From: VRUE01 sp036524775
GTDB lineage: Bacteria > Actinomycetota > Thermoleophilia > Solirubrobacterales > 70-9
DNA: 57,509 nt
Assembly: GCA_036524775.1 (NCBI GenBank)
Contig: DATDBO010000002.1
Location: 1 to 57,509, forward strand
Direction: 5' to 3'
Position numbers and translations under genes: made by a program. The notes beneath the pieces were generated by a model, which did no database searches, was not told where the DNA came from, and worked only from the letters and a program-made list of their open reading frames with translations. Below, piece after piece: positions 8,209 through 16,014 of the stretch (the stretch's first letter is position 1; each line of letters opens with the position of its first letter).

Positions 8209-9322
8209 ATCACTCGTGGTGGCACTGGTGGTCCTGGCGCTTAGCCTGGGCCTCGCGGCCTGCGGCGACGACACGGTCGGCGGCGGTCGCGAAGGCGAGG
8301 TCGAAACCGCCAAGGGCGGCAAAGCGACCGGGTCGCTGGCGATCTCCAACTGGCCGGGCTACATCGACCCGGGGCCGAAAGGCACCGTCGCCGAGTTCGA
8401 AGAGGAGACCGGGGTCAAGGTCGACTACATCGAGGACATCAACTCGAACGACGGCTTCTTCGGCAAGCTCCAGCCGCAGCTCGAACAGGGCGAATCGGGC
8501 GGCCGCAGCGTCTTCGTCGTCGCCGACTACATGGCGAAACAGATGTACGACCTCGGCTACCTGCAGGAGATCAACCACGCCGATCTGCCGACGGTCTTCG
8601 AAACCCTGTCGCCCGGCCTCGAGAGCCCGGAATTCGACCCCGGGCGCAAGTTCTCGGTGCCGTGGCAGGGCGGCATGACCGGGATCTGGGTCGACACCGC
8701 GAAGGCGCCCGAGATCCGCTCGGTCAACGATCTCTTCGACCCGAAATACAAGGGCAAGGTGACGATGCTGGACGAACTGCGCGAAACCCCGGCTCTGGTG
8801 ATGCTCGCCGAAGGGGTCGACCCCGCCGAGGCCGGCGCGGACCAGTGGCTCAAGGCGATCGACAAACTCAAGGCGGCCGCCGACTCCGGGCAGATCAGGA
8901 AATTCACCGGCAACGAGTACACCGAGGACCTGACCGCGGGCAACATCGTCGCCGCGATCGGGTGGTCGGGCGACGCCTCGATCATCGAAAACGAGAACGC
9001 CGAATGGCGGATGCCGGCCGAGGGCTGCACGCAGTGGATGGAAAACATGGTGATCCCGGTCGGCGCCCCCAACACCGCCGCGGCGCTCGCCTGGATGGAC
9101 TTCGTCTACCGGCCGGAGGTGGCGGTCGACATCACCGGATACGTCGAATACATCTCACCGGTGCAGGGCGTCAAAGAGCTGCTCGAGAAACGGGGGTCGC
9201 CGCTCGCGGAGAGCGAGATCGTCTTCCCGACCGAGCAGTTCACCAGCAAGTGCACGGGTCAGATCACGCCTCCTGAGTTCGAACGGGTCAACGAGGCCTG
9301 GCAGGACGTGCTGACCGGGTGA
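8195..9322 (+). CDS. potD: Polyamine-binding lipoprotein
   Basis: A 375-aa extracytoplasmic solute-binding protein. A lipoprotein signal peptide ends in LAAC, with Cys23 as the lipidation site, so it should be anchored outside the membrane. The mature part begins SLAISNWPGYIDP, close to the 'NW..YI.P' start of PotD/PotF, and contains GMTGIWVDT and IGWSGDA segments typical of the family. The ATG at 8195 is preferred because GAAGG lies about 9 nt upstream; the gene overlaps the end of potA by 14 bp. It delivers spermidine or putrescine to PotBC. Confidence 0.9.
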   Translation: MESRKSLVVALVVLALSLGLAACGDDTVGGGREGEVETAKGGKATGSLAISNWPGYIDPGPKGTVAEFEEETGVKVDYIEDINSNDGFFGKLQPQLEQGESGGRSVFVVADYMAKQMYDLGYLQEINHADLPTVFETLSPGLESPEFDPGRKFSVPWQGGMTGIWVDTAKAPEIRSVNDLFDPKYKGKVTMLDELRETPALVMLAEGVDPAEAGADQWLKAIDKLKAAADSGQIRKFTGNEYTEDLTAGNIVAAIGWSGDASIIENENAEWRMPAEGCTQWMENMVIPVGAPNTAAALAWMDFVYRPEVAVDITGYVEYISPVQGVKELLEKRGSPLAESEIVFPTEQFTSKCTGQITPPEFERVNEAWQDVLTG

Positions 9323-9354
9323 CGCCGTGAGCGCGCGAAGGGAGTGACGCAGCG

Positions 9355-10224
9355 ATGAGCCTGAGGCAGCGCCTGGTCCCCTATTGGTTGCTGGGACCGG
9401 GGCTGCTCTGGCTCGTCCTCTTCTTCGTCGTGCCGATGTACTTCATGGGCGAACTGGCGCTGCGCTCCGGCACCCTCACCACCGGCTACACCTTCGACTG
9501 GGCCTGGTCGAACTTCCCCGACTCGCTCTCCGGCAACACCGAGCAGATCGGCCGCTCCTTCCTCTACGCCGGCGTGGCGACGGTGCTGGCGCTGCTGATC
9601 GCCTACCCGCTCGCCTACGCGATCGCCTTCCGCGCCGGCCGTTGGCGGACGCTGCTGCTGTTCGCCGTGATCGCCCCCTTCTTCACCACGTACCTGATCC
9701 GCACGATCGCCTGGAAGACGATCCTCAGCGACTCCAGCCCGGTGGTCGACGTGCTGCAGACGCTGGCGCTGATCCCGCCCGACGGGAAGGTGCTCGCCAC
9801 CTCGGGCGCGGTGATCGCCGGGCTCACCTACAACTTCCTCCCCTTCATGGTGCTGCCGCTCTACGCCAACCTCGAGCGGCTCGACCTGCGCCTGGTCGAG
9901 GCAGCGAAGGACCTCTACTCCTCCTCGCGACAGGCCTTCCTGCGGGTGACGCTGCCGCTGACCATGCCGGGGATCGTCGCCGGCGTCCTGCTCACCTTCA
10001 TCCCCGCCTTCGGCGACTACGTCAACGCGCAGCTGCTGGGCGGCACCCAGCAGGCGATGGTCGGCAACGTGATCCAGTCGCTCTACCTCAATCAGCGCGA
10101 CTACCCCGAGGCCGCGGCGCTCTCCTTCCTGATGATGGCGGCGATCCTGGTCATCGTCCTCGTCTACATCCGCCTTGCCGGGACGGGCGCCTTCATGGGC
10201 GACGAGGAGGAGGCGGCCCGATGA
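9355..10224 (+). CDS. potB: Polyamine ABC transporter permease
   Basis: A 289-aa inner-membrane permease with about six hydrophobic spans: LLGPGLLWLVLFFVVPMY at the start, then segments near residues 75, 105, 150, 205 and 260. The EAA loop that contacts the ATPase reads EAAKDLYSSSRQAFLRVTLP (near residue 183). It starts 32 bp after potD and overlaps potC by the ATGA junction. PotB is assigned over PotC from gene order (A-D-B-C) and the EAA-loop sequence. Confidence 0.9.
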   Translation: MSLRQRLVPYWLLGPGLLWLVLFFVVPMYFMGELALRSGTLTTGYTFDWAWSNFPDSLSGNTEQIGRSFLYAGVATVLALLIAYPLAYAIAFRAGRWRTLLLFAVIAPFFTTYLIRTIAWKTILSDSSPVVDVLQTLALIPPDGKVLATSGAVIAGLTYNFLPFMVLPLYANLERLDLRLVEAAKDLYSSSRQAFLRVTLPLTMPGIVAGVLLTFIPAFGDYVNAQLLGGTQQAMVGNVIQSLYLNQRDYPEAAALSFLMMAAILVIVLVYIRLAGTGAFMGDEEEAAR

Positions 10225-11087
10225 GCGCAGCCGGGCGGGCCTGGGGATGGCTGCGGCGCAACGCGCTGATCCTGTACGCCTGCCTCGCCGTTGCCTACAT
10301 GCTGATCCCGATCGTCGTGATCGCCGTCTTCTCCTTCGGCGCCACTCCCAAAGGCAAACTCACCTTCGGCCTCGACAACGGCTTCACCACCGAGTACTGG
10401 AGCAGCGCCTTCTCGCTGCCCGAGCTGAACGACGCCCTCTCCACCAGCCTGCGCCTGGCGACGTTCTCGACCGTGATCGCGACCGTGATCGGGACGCTGA
10501 TGGCGATCGCGCTGGTGCGCCACCGCTTCCATGGGCGGCGGCTGGCGAACCTGCTGATCGTGATCCCGATGGCGACGCCCGAGGTGGTGATCGGCGCCGC
10601 GCTGCTCTCGATGTTCATCTTCTACACGTTCGCGCTCGGCTTCACCACGCTGCTGATCGCCCACGTGATGTTCTCGATCAGCTTCGTCGTCGTCGTGGTG
10701 CGCTCGCGGCTGATCGGCTTCGACCGCCACCTCGAGGAGGCGGCGGCGGACCTGGGGGCGACGCCGCTGGCGACCTTCCGCACCGTGACCCTGCCGCTGC
10801 TGGCGCCGGGTATCGTCGCCGCGGCGTTGCTCGCCTTCGCCCTCTCGATCGACGACTTCGTGATCTCCAACTTCAACTCCGGGACGACGGTGACCTTCCC
10901 GCTCTACGTGTACGGGGTGAGCCTGCGCGGCATCCCGGTGCAGGTCAACGCGCTGGCGACGATGCTGTTCGTCGTCTCGGCCGCGGCGGCGGCGCTCGTC
11001 CTCTGGCAGCAACGGCGGGCGGAGCGAATGGCTACGGTGCGGCCCGAGCCGGTCGTCCCGGCCCCCGGCGTGGCGCCGGCACGATGA
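10221..11087 (+). CDS. potC: Polyamine ABC transporter permease
   Basis: A 288-aa permease, the second membrane subunit of the importer. The N-terminal span (LILYACLAVAYMLIPIVVIA) is followed by FSFGATPKG and a tryptophan-containing extracytoplasmic loop, as in PotC. The EAA loop is EEAAADLGATPLATFRTVTL near residue 173, followed by LAFALSIDDFVISNF, a sequence characteristic of PotC/PotI. The start overlaps the potB stop (ATGA), as does its own stop with the mmsA start, so translation of potB-potC-mmsA is probably coupled. Confidence 0.92.
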   Translation: MSAAGRAWGWLRRNALILYACLAVAYMLIPIVVIAVFSFGATPKGKLTFGLDNGFTTEYWSSAFSLPELNDALSTSLRLATFSTVIATVIGTLMAIALVRHRFHGRRLANLLIVIPMATPEVVIGAALLSMFIFYTFALGFTTLLIAHVMFSISFVVVVVRSRLIGFDRHLEEAAADLGATPLATFRTVTLPLLAPGIVAAALLAFALSIDDFVISNFNSGTTVTFPLYVYGVSLRGIPVQVNALATMLFVVSAAAAALVLWQQRRAERMATVRPEPVVPAPGVAPAR

Positions 11088-12577
11088 GCACCGTCGAGGT
11101 CGCACGGCTGGCCAACTACGTCGGCGGGGCGTGGCGCCCGGCCGACGCGGTCGACACGCTCGACGACGTCGACCCGGTCAGCGGCGAGGTCGCGGCGCTG
11201 GTGCCGCTCTCGGGCGAGCGCCATGTGCGCGAGGCGGTCGAAGCGGCGCGGGCGGCGCAACCCGAGTGGCGCGCGGTGCCGCCGCAGCGGCGGGCGCGGG
11301 CGGTTCTGGCGCTGCGCGAGGAGCTCGAACGGCGTCGCGAGGAGCTGGTCGCGCTGGTCTGCGCCGACATGGGCAAGACGCTCGCCGACGCCGACGGCGA
11401 GGTCGGCCGCGGGATCGAGTCGGTCGAGTCGGCGGCGGCGATCCCGCACCTGCTCAAGGGCGAGACGCTCGAGGGGGTGGCGGACGGGGTCGACGTCGAG
11501 CTGGTGCGCCAGCCGGTCGGCGTGGTCGCCGCGATCACGCCCTTCAACTTCCCGGCGATGATCCCGCTCTGGTTCCTGCCCTACGCGATCGCCTGCGGCA
11601 ACTCGTTCGTGCTGAAGCCCTCCGAGCAGGACCCGCGCCCGGCGGCGCTGATCGTCGAGATCGCCGCCTCGATCGAGGCGATCCCCCCGGGGGTCGTCAA
11701 CCTCGTCCACGGCGGTCGCGACGCGGTCAGCGCGATCCTCGCCGACCCGGGCATCGACGCGGTCTCCTTCGTCGGCCGGGCCGAGACGGCGCGGATCGTC
11801 GCCGAAGGCGCCGCCGCGACCGGCAAGCGCGTGCAGGCGCTGGGCGGGGCGAAGAACTCGCTGGTGGTGATGCCCGACGCCGACCTGGACCGGGCGTTGC
11901 CGGCGATCATGGGCTCGGCCTTCGGTGCGGCGGGGCAACGCTGCCTGGCGGGCTCAGTCTGCGTGGTGGTCGGGGACGAGGCGCGACGGGTGGAGGTGCG
12001 CGGGGCGCTTGTCGCGGCAGCCGCGGCGCTGACCGTCGGCCCCGGCGACGATCCGGCGAGCGACGTCTGCCCGATGGTCTCGGCCGCAGCCCGTGAGAAC
12101 GTGGCGGCCGGGATCGGCCGCGGCGCCGAGAACGGCGCTCAATTGCTCCTCGACGGTCGCGAAGCGACGGGCGGGAACGCCGGTGCGGACGCGGTCGACG
12201 TAGGCGGCGCGGCCGGGACGTATCTCGGGCCAACTATCGCAGTCGCCGAGCGAGAGTCCGAGCTCGCCCGCGAGGAGCTGTTCGGGCCGCTGCTGACCGT
12301 GGTCGAGGTCGACGATCTCGACGCCGCCCTCGACTTCCTCAACGGCTCGCGCTACGGCAACGCGGGCGCGATCTTCACCGCCTCAGGCGAGGCAGCTCGG
12401 CGCTACCGCTACGGCGCCGAAGCAGGAATGCTCGGCGTCAACGTCGGCGTCCCCGCCCCGGTCGCCTGGTTCCCGTTCAGCGGCTGGAAGGACTCGATGG
12501 CCGGCGACCTGCACGCCAACGGGATGGACGCCGTCGACTTCTACACCCGCAAGAAGGTAGTCACCAGTCGGTGGTAG
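11084..12577 (+). CDS. mmsA: CoA-acylating (methyl)malonate-semialdehyde dehydrogenase
   Basis: A 497-aa aldehyde dehydrogenase of the MmsA family, which converts malonate or methylmalonate semialdehyde plus CoA and NAD to acetyl- or propionyl-CoA and CO2. Seen: TPFNFPAMIPLWF, nucleophile Cys287 (GAAGQRCLAG) and the C-terminal FPFSGWK/DLHANG/FYTRKKVVT sequences. The usual general-base Glu is replaced (ALGGAKN near 252-258), as expected for CoA-dependent members. Being translationally coupled to potC suggests it acts on a polyamine-derived semialdehyde, for example malonate semialdehyde from beta-alanine. Its stop codon forms the first base of a structured repeat. Confidence 0.88.
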   Translation: MSTVEVARLANYVGGAWRPADAVDTLDDVDPVSGEVAALVPLSGERHVREAVEAARAAQPEWRAVPPQRRARAVLALREELERRREELVALVCADMGKTLADADGEVGRGIESVESAAAIPHLLKGETLEGVADGVDVELVRQPVGVVAAITPFNFPAMIPLWFLPYAIACGNSFVLKPSEQDPRPAALIVEIAASIEAIPPGVVNLVHGGRDAVSAILADPGIDAVSFVGRAETARIVAEGAAATGKRVQALGGAKNSLVVMPDADLDRALPAIMGSAFGAAGQRCLAGSVCVVVGDEARRVEVRGALVAAAAALTVGPGDDPASDVCPMVSAAARENVAAGIGRGAENGAQLLLDGREATGGNAGADAVDVGGAAGTYLGPTIAVAERESELAREELFGPLLTVVEVDDLDAALDFLNGSRYGNAGAIFTASGEAARRYRYGAEAGMLGVNVGVPAPVAWFPFSGWKDSMAGDLHANGMDAVDFYTRKKVVTSRW

Positions 12578-12703
12578 GGCACGGGAGTCGCCTCGCCGAT
12601 TGCCGCCACCGCCTTCGGCGGTGGAATCTGGTGCCGCTTCGCGGCGGGGATCACCCTGCCCGGGGCCGCTTCGCGAGGCATCGTCGAGGCGACTCCCGTG
12701 CCC
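12577..12703. repeat. Structured repeat element, copy 1
   Basis: A 127-bp element fills the gap between the convergent mmsA and FAD-oxidoreductase genes. It is closed by a perfect 19-bp inverted repeat (GGGCACGGGAGTCGCCTCG at 12577-12595; its complement at 12685-12703). Inside are the hairpins CCACCGCC-TTC-GGCGGTGG and GCCGC-TTC-GCGGC, and a third GCCGCTTCGCGAGGC segment. A second copy lies at 15883-16011 with the interior almost unchanged. There is no T-tract. It could be a bidirectional transcription terminator or a mobile palindromic element. Confidence 0.9.
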
Positions 12704-12706
12704 TGA

Positions 12707-14086
12707 CTACCGGCCGATGTGAAAGCCGATCAGCTTGGGCATCCGCGAGATCAATGAGCTGAGTGGGTTCGGGCGCTGACCGACTAGCTCGGCCTCCTCT
12801 TTCTTCACCAGCGCACGGCGAATCACCTCCCCACCCAGCCAGTGGAAGGGCTCAGGGGGGACTCGTTGGGGAGACAGGTCGACTATCGGGAGGCGGGCGT
12901 GATCGTCGCGGCGGTCCAGGGCCAGTGAGGCGAGGGTTCGGGCGACCATGTAGGCGGGGCCTACACCGTTGCCCGTATAGCCGGCGGCGGCGAAGGCGCG
13001 GCCGTGCAGGGGCATGACAACCGGCAGATGGGTTGGGGAGACGTCTATTGGGCCGCCCCAGGCGTGGGTTATGCGGCGGCCCGTCAGCCCCGGGAAGTAC
13101 TCGTGGAGACGGGCAGTCGTGGCGGCGATCACGTCGGGGTCGAGCTCGGCGCGGCCGTGGAGGCGGGCGCCCATCGCTATCCGACCGCCACCCCACCCGA
13201 AGGCGATGCGGCCGTCGGGGGTGGTGCGGAAATAGTCGATCAGGGCGCGGCTGTCGGTGATGCACTCGCCCCCGGTCCAACCGATCTCCTCGAGCAGCTC
13301 GGGCACCGGCTCGGTGAGGACGATGTGCGAGGAGGTGACGGTGAGGGAGTCGCGCAGCGGCCCCCCCGGTGCCTTGGCCGCGCCGCCGATCGCGACGACC
13401 GCCGCCCCGGCGCGAACCGTGCCGGCGGCGGTGTGCGCAACCGCGCCGACGAGGCGGCGCACCGGCGAGCGCTCGTATATCTCCACTCCGGCGGCAAGCA
13501 AACGCTCCCGCAGCCCGAACGCCAACCGCGCCGGCTGCACGGTCGCCGCATCCGGGTAGAACGCCCCGCCGCGAAAGGCCGGCGATGCGCAACGCTCGGC
13601 AACCTCGGCAGGCCTTAGCGGCTGCACGCATTCCTGGCCCAGGTCGCCGCACGCAGCCCAAGCCTCGTCCCAGGCGCCGTCATGCGCGGGCGCGGTCGAG
13701 ACCTGCAGGTACCCCCCACGCCGAAACCAAGCGTCCACCCCCTCGTCCCGACAAAACACCTCGACCCCGTCGATCGCATCGCGAGCCGCCCGCGCCACCG
13801 CCAACGCCCCCGCGTCCCCCCACCGCCCCCGCATGTTCGGCAGCGAAAACCACATCGAGTTGCAAAACCCCCCATTCCGCCCACTCGGCCCATTCCCGCA
13901 AACGTCCCCCTCCAGCACCACGACCGAGGCGTTCGGCTCCAACTTCTTGACATGCCAGGCCGCCCAAAGCCCGGTGTACCCACCCCCGATCACCACCACG
14001 TCCGCACTCCGCTCCCCATCCAGCGGCGGCAGCGACTCGACCGGCCCGGCCTCCTCGAGCCAGTAGCCATGAGCGGTGTGCTCCAT
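12707..14086 (-). CDS. FAD-dependent amine/amino-acid oxidoreductase (DadA/PuuB-like)
   Basis: A 459-aa flavoprotein of the DAO family. The FAD-binding motif VVVIGGGYTGLWAAWHVKK is near residue 30, followed by acidic VVVLEGD; PSGRNGGFC and a C-terminal GYTGNGVGPAYM cofactor-contact segment are typical of gamma-glutamylputrescine oxidase/glycine-oxidase-like enzymes. A role oxidising a polyamine or its derivative is suggested by the adjacent pot/patD genes. The ATG at 14086 is next to a long inverted repeat and has no clear Shine-Dalgarno. The C-terminal ~60 residues (EPFHWLGGEVIRRALVKKEEAE) look like an amphipathic extension. Substrate unproven. Confidence 0.8.
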   Translation of the reverse strand: MEHTAHGYWLEEAGPVESLPPLDGERSADVVVIGGGYTGLWAAWHVKKLEPNASVVVLEGDVCGNGPSGRNGGFCNSMWFSLPNMRGRWGDAGALAVARAARDAIDGVEVFCRDEGVDAWFRRGGYLQVSTAPAHDGAWDEAWAACGDLGQECVQPLRPAEVAERCASPAFRGGAFYPDAATVQPARLAFGLRERLLAAGVEIYERSPVRRLVGAVAHTAAGTVRAGAAVVAIGGAAKAPGGPLRDSLTVTSSHIVLTEPVPELLEEIGWTGGECITDSRALIDYFRTTPDGRIAFGWGGGRIAMGARLHGRAELDPDVIAATTARLHEYFPGLTGRRITHAWGGPIDVSPTHLPVVMPLHGRAFAAAGYTGNGVGPAYMVARTLASLALDRRDDHARLPIVDLSPQRVPPEPFHWLGGEVIRRALVKKEEAELVGQRPNPLSSLISRMPKLIGFHIGR

Positions 14087-14089
14087 GCA

Positions 14090-14184
14090 GGGAGGGTAGG
14101 GGTGTCCCTCGAACCGGCGGATACTCAAAACGGCGGTCTCATTAGACCGCCGTTTGTCGGGGTGAGGGACACCCCTACCCTCCC
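14090..14184. repeat. Nested inverted-repeat element
   Basis: A 95-bp element occupies the divergent gap between the FAD oxidoreductase and the enolase-superfamily gene. The outer arms are a perfect 21-bp inverted repeat (14090-14110 and 14164-14184; core GGAGGGTAGGGGTGTCCCTC). Inside is a second perfect 12-bp hairpin, AAACGGCGGTCT-CATT-AGACCGCCGTTT (14128-14155). The left arm begins 4 bp from the oxidoreductase ATG, so it lies in the 5' leader or promoter of that gene. Confidence 0.9.
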
Positions 14185-14186
14185 CA

Positions 14187-14192
14187 TAGACT
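14187..14192 (+). promoter_or_regulatory. Putative -10 box for leaderless transcript
   Basis: TAGACT lies 8 nt before the GTG at 14201, directly after the right arm of the inverted repeat. The spacing would place transcription start at the start codon. No -35 match is evident, so this is tentative. Confidence 0.3.
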
Positions 14193-14200
14193 GGGGCCCC

Positions 14201-15262
14201 GTGGCCACCTTCGACGCCCTCGCCGACCTCCCCCTGGAGATCGAGGGCTACGAGCTGGAGGCCCTCGAACACACCGTCCCCGGCTTCGAACGGCTCAGCA
14301 CCGTCATCCACCTCCGCGGCAGCGGCGAGGAAGGGCTCGGCGAGGACGTCACCTACGACGCGGTCGACCACATCGCCCTGCAGGACGCCGGCCCGATGCT
14401 CGACCTGACCGGCCACGCCACCCTGGGCGAGCTCTGCCGCTTCATGGCCGACGTCGACACCTTCCCTGCCGAGCCGCAGCGCGAGGTCTCGCGCCGCTAC
14501 CGGCGCTGGGCCTTCGAGTCGGCGGCGCTCGACCTGGCCCTGCGCCAGGCGGGGCTCGGCCTCGCGAAGGCGCTGAAGCGCGAACCGCAGCCGGTCGAGT
14601 TCGTCTGCTCGATGCGCCTCGCCGGCGGGCCGGACGAGCCCTCCTCGATCGAGACGCTGCGGCGCAAGCTCGACCGCTACCCGGACCTGCGCTTCAAGCT
14701 CGACCCGGTCAACGACTGGGACGACGCGCTGATCGCGACGCTGGTCGAAACCGGCGCGGTCGACTCGCTCGACCTGAAGGGCTTCTACAAAGGCACCGTG
14801 GTCGACGTCGAAACCGACCCCGAGCTGTACCGCAAGCTGATCGAGGCCTTCCCGGAGGCCTGGCTGGAGGACCCCGACGTGACCGAGGAGACGCGGCCGC
14901 TGCTGGAGCCCGTGCGCGACCGGCTCACCTGGGACGCGCCGATCCACTCGATCGCCGACATCGAGGCGCTGCCCTGGCCGCCGCGGATGGTCAACGTCAA
15001 GCCCTCGCGGATCGGCGGCCTGCGCGACCTCTGCGAGACCTACGACTACTGCGCCGAACGCCGCATCGGCGCCTACGGCGGCGGCCAGTGGGAGCTCGGC
15101 GTCGGCCGCGGCCAGATCCAGGTCCTCGCCGCGCTTTTCCACCCGGACACGCCGAACGACACTGCCCCGCGCGGCTACAACGAGGCCGACCCGCCCGAGG
15201 GCCTGCCGACCAGCCCGCTGCTGCCGCAGTTGACGCCGACCGGCTTTCGGTGGGCCGAATGA
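14201..15262 (+). CDS. Enolase-superfamily protein (mandelate racemase/MLE-like)
   Basis: A 353-aa protein with an N-terminal capping region and a C-terminal TIM-barrel typical of the enolase superfamily. Candidate metal/acid-base sites appear in order: RFKLDPVND (near residue 168), WLEDPD (near 225), WDAPIHS (near 246) and NVKPSRIGG (near 267). The nearest groups are dipeptide epimerases, muconate cycloisomerases and o-succinylbenzoate synthases, but the substrate cannot be assigned. The GTG start is chosen because conserved-looking protein begins there; the long upstream open frame is antisense to the FAD gene. It diverges from that gene and has an independent promoter. Confidence 0.65.
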   Translation: MATFDALADLPLEIEGYELEALEHTVPGFERLSTVIHLRGSGEEGLGEDVTYDAVDHIALQDAGPMLDLTGHATLGELCRFMADVDTFPAEPQREVSRRYRRWAFESAALDLALRQAGLGLAKALKREPQPVEFVCSMRLAGGPDEPSSIETLRRKLDRYPDLRFKLDPVNDWDDALIATLVETGAVDSLDLKGFYKGTVVDVETDPELYRKLIEAFPEAWLEDPDVTEETRPLLEPVRDRLTWDAPIHSIADIEALPWPPRMVNVKPSRIGGLRDLCETYDYCAERRIGAYGGGQWELGVGRGQIQVLAALFHPDTPNDTAPRGYNEADPPEGLPTSPLLPQLTPTGFRWAE

Positions 15263-15265
15263 CCG

Positions 15266-15279
15266 TTAGGCAAGCCTGA
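15266..15279. promoter_or_regulatory. Possible iron-regulator (IdeR/DtxR-like) operator
   Basis: TTAGGCAAGCCTGA is a near-palindrome 71 bp upstream of the ferritin start. It resembles the TTAGG...CCTAA core of actinobacterial iron boxes, though only part of the 19-bp consensus matches. IdeR is known to control ferritin genes in mycobacteria. The assignment is by resemblance only. Confidence 0.3.
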
Positions 15280-15349
15280 CGCCTGCTTCGGCCGACCGAA
15301 TTCCGAATTTCGGTTACGTTCCGACGACCGTTCCCGACGAAGGAGAACC

Positions 15350-15883
15350 ATGGCCGAGAAAAGCTTCGCCGCCGCCCTCAACGAGCAGATCGCCAACGAG
15401 TTCGCCGCTTCCCAGCAGTACGTCGGGATGGCCGTCTACTACGACGCGGAAACGCTGCCTCGCCTCGCCCAGTTCTTCTACAGGCAGGCGCTGGAGGAGC
15501 GCGAACACGCGATGATGATGGTCCAGTACCTGCTCGACGTCGGCGAGGAGGTCCACATCCCGGACGTCAAGTCGCAGGAGACGAGCTACTCCGACGGGGT
15601 CACGCCGGTGAAGAAGGCGCTCGAGCAGGAGGAACGGGTCAGCAACGAGATCTTCGCCCTGTTCGAGCTGGCGCGCGAGGTCAAGGACTACCGCGCCGAG
15701 CACTTCATGCAGTGGTTCGTCAAAGAGCAGGTCGAGGAGGTGGCGCTGATGGGCGACCTCTTGAACGTCGTGGAGAGGGCCAAAGCGAACCTGCTGCTGG
15801 CGGAGGACTACATCGCGCGGGAGAATCCCGGCGAGGAGGGTTCGGATCCGACCGCGCCTCCTGCGGCGGGTTCGGCGGCGTAG
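15350..15883 (+). CDS. Ferritin
   Basis: A 177-aa non-haem ferritin that oxidises Fe(II) and stores iron in a 24-subunit cytoplasmic cage. The four-helix bundle carries ferroxidase residues Glu17 (NEQIANEFAAS), Glu50 and His53 (LEEREHAM), plus later helix-3/4 glutamates (QEERVSNEIF, KEQVEE). A flexible Ala/Pro/Gly tail follows residue 160. A strong AGGAG lies about 6 nt before the ATG. The gene stands alone between an enolase-family gene and a structured repeat that begins at its stop codon. A possible iron-responsive site lies upstream. Confidence 0.93.
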   Translation: MAEKSFAAALNEQIANEFAASQQYVGMAVYYDAETLPRLAQFFYRQALEEREHAMMMVQYLLDVGEEVHIPDVKSQETSYSDGVTPVKKALEQEERVSNEIFALFELAREVKDYRAEHFMQWFVKEQVEEVALMGDLLNVVERAKANLLLAEDYIARENPGEEGSDPTAPPAAGSAA

Positions 15884-16011
15884 GAGGGCGGGGGTCGCCT
15901 CGCCGAGTGCCCGCCACCGCCTTCGGCGGTGGAATTTGGTGCCGCTTCGCGGCGGGGATCACCCTGCCGGGGCCGCTTCGCGAGGCATCGTCGAGGCGAC
16001 CCCCGCCCTCC
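15883..16011. repeat. Structured repeat element, copy 2
   Basis: A 129-bp second copy of the 12577-12703 element fills the convergent gap between ferritin and an S51 peptidase gene. It is bounded by a perfect 20-bp inverted repeat (GGAGGGCGGGGGTCGCCTCG at 15883-15902; complement 15992-16011). The interior differs from copy 1 by only a few changes. Relative to copy 1, four positions in each arm differ, and every change is matched in the other arm, so pairing is fully kept. Confidence 0.9.
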
Positions 16012-16014
16012 CCG

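Noticed and set aside
12571..12762. 63-aa open frame across the structured repeat
   Set aside because: The translation only reflects the repeat sequence, and the second copy carries indels that break the frame.
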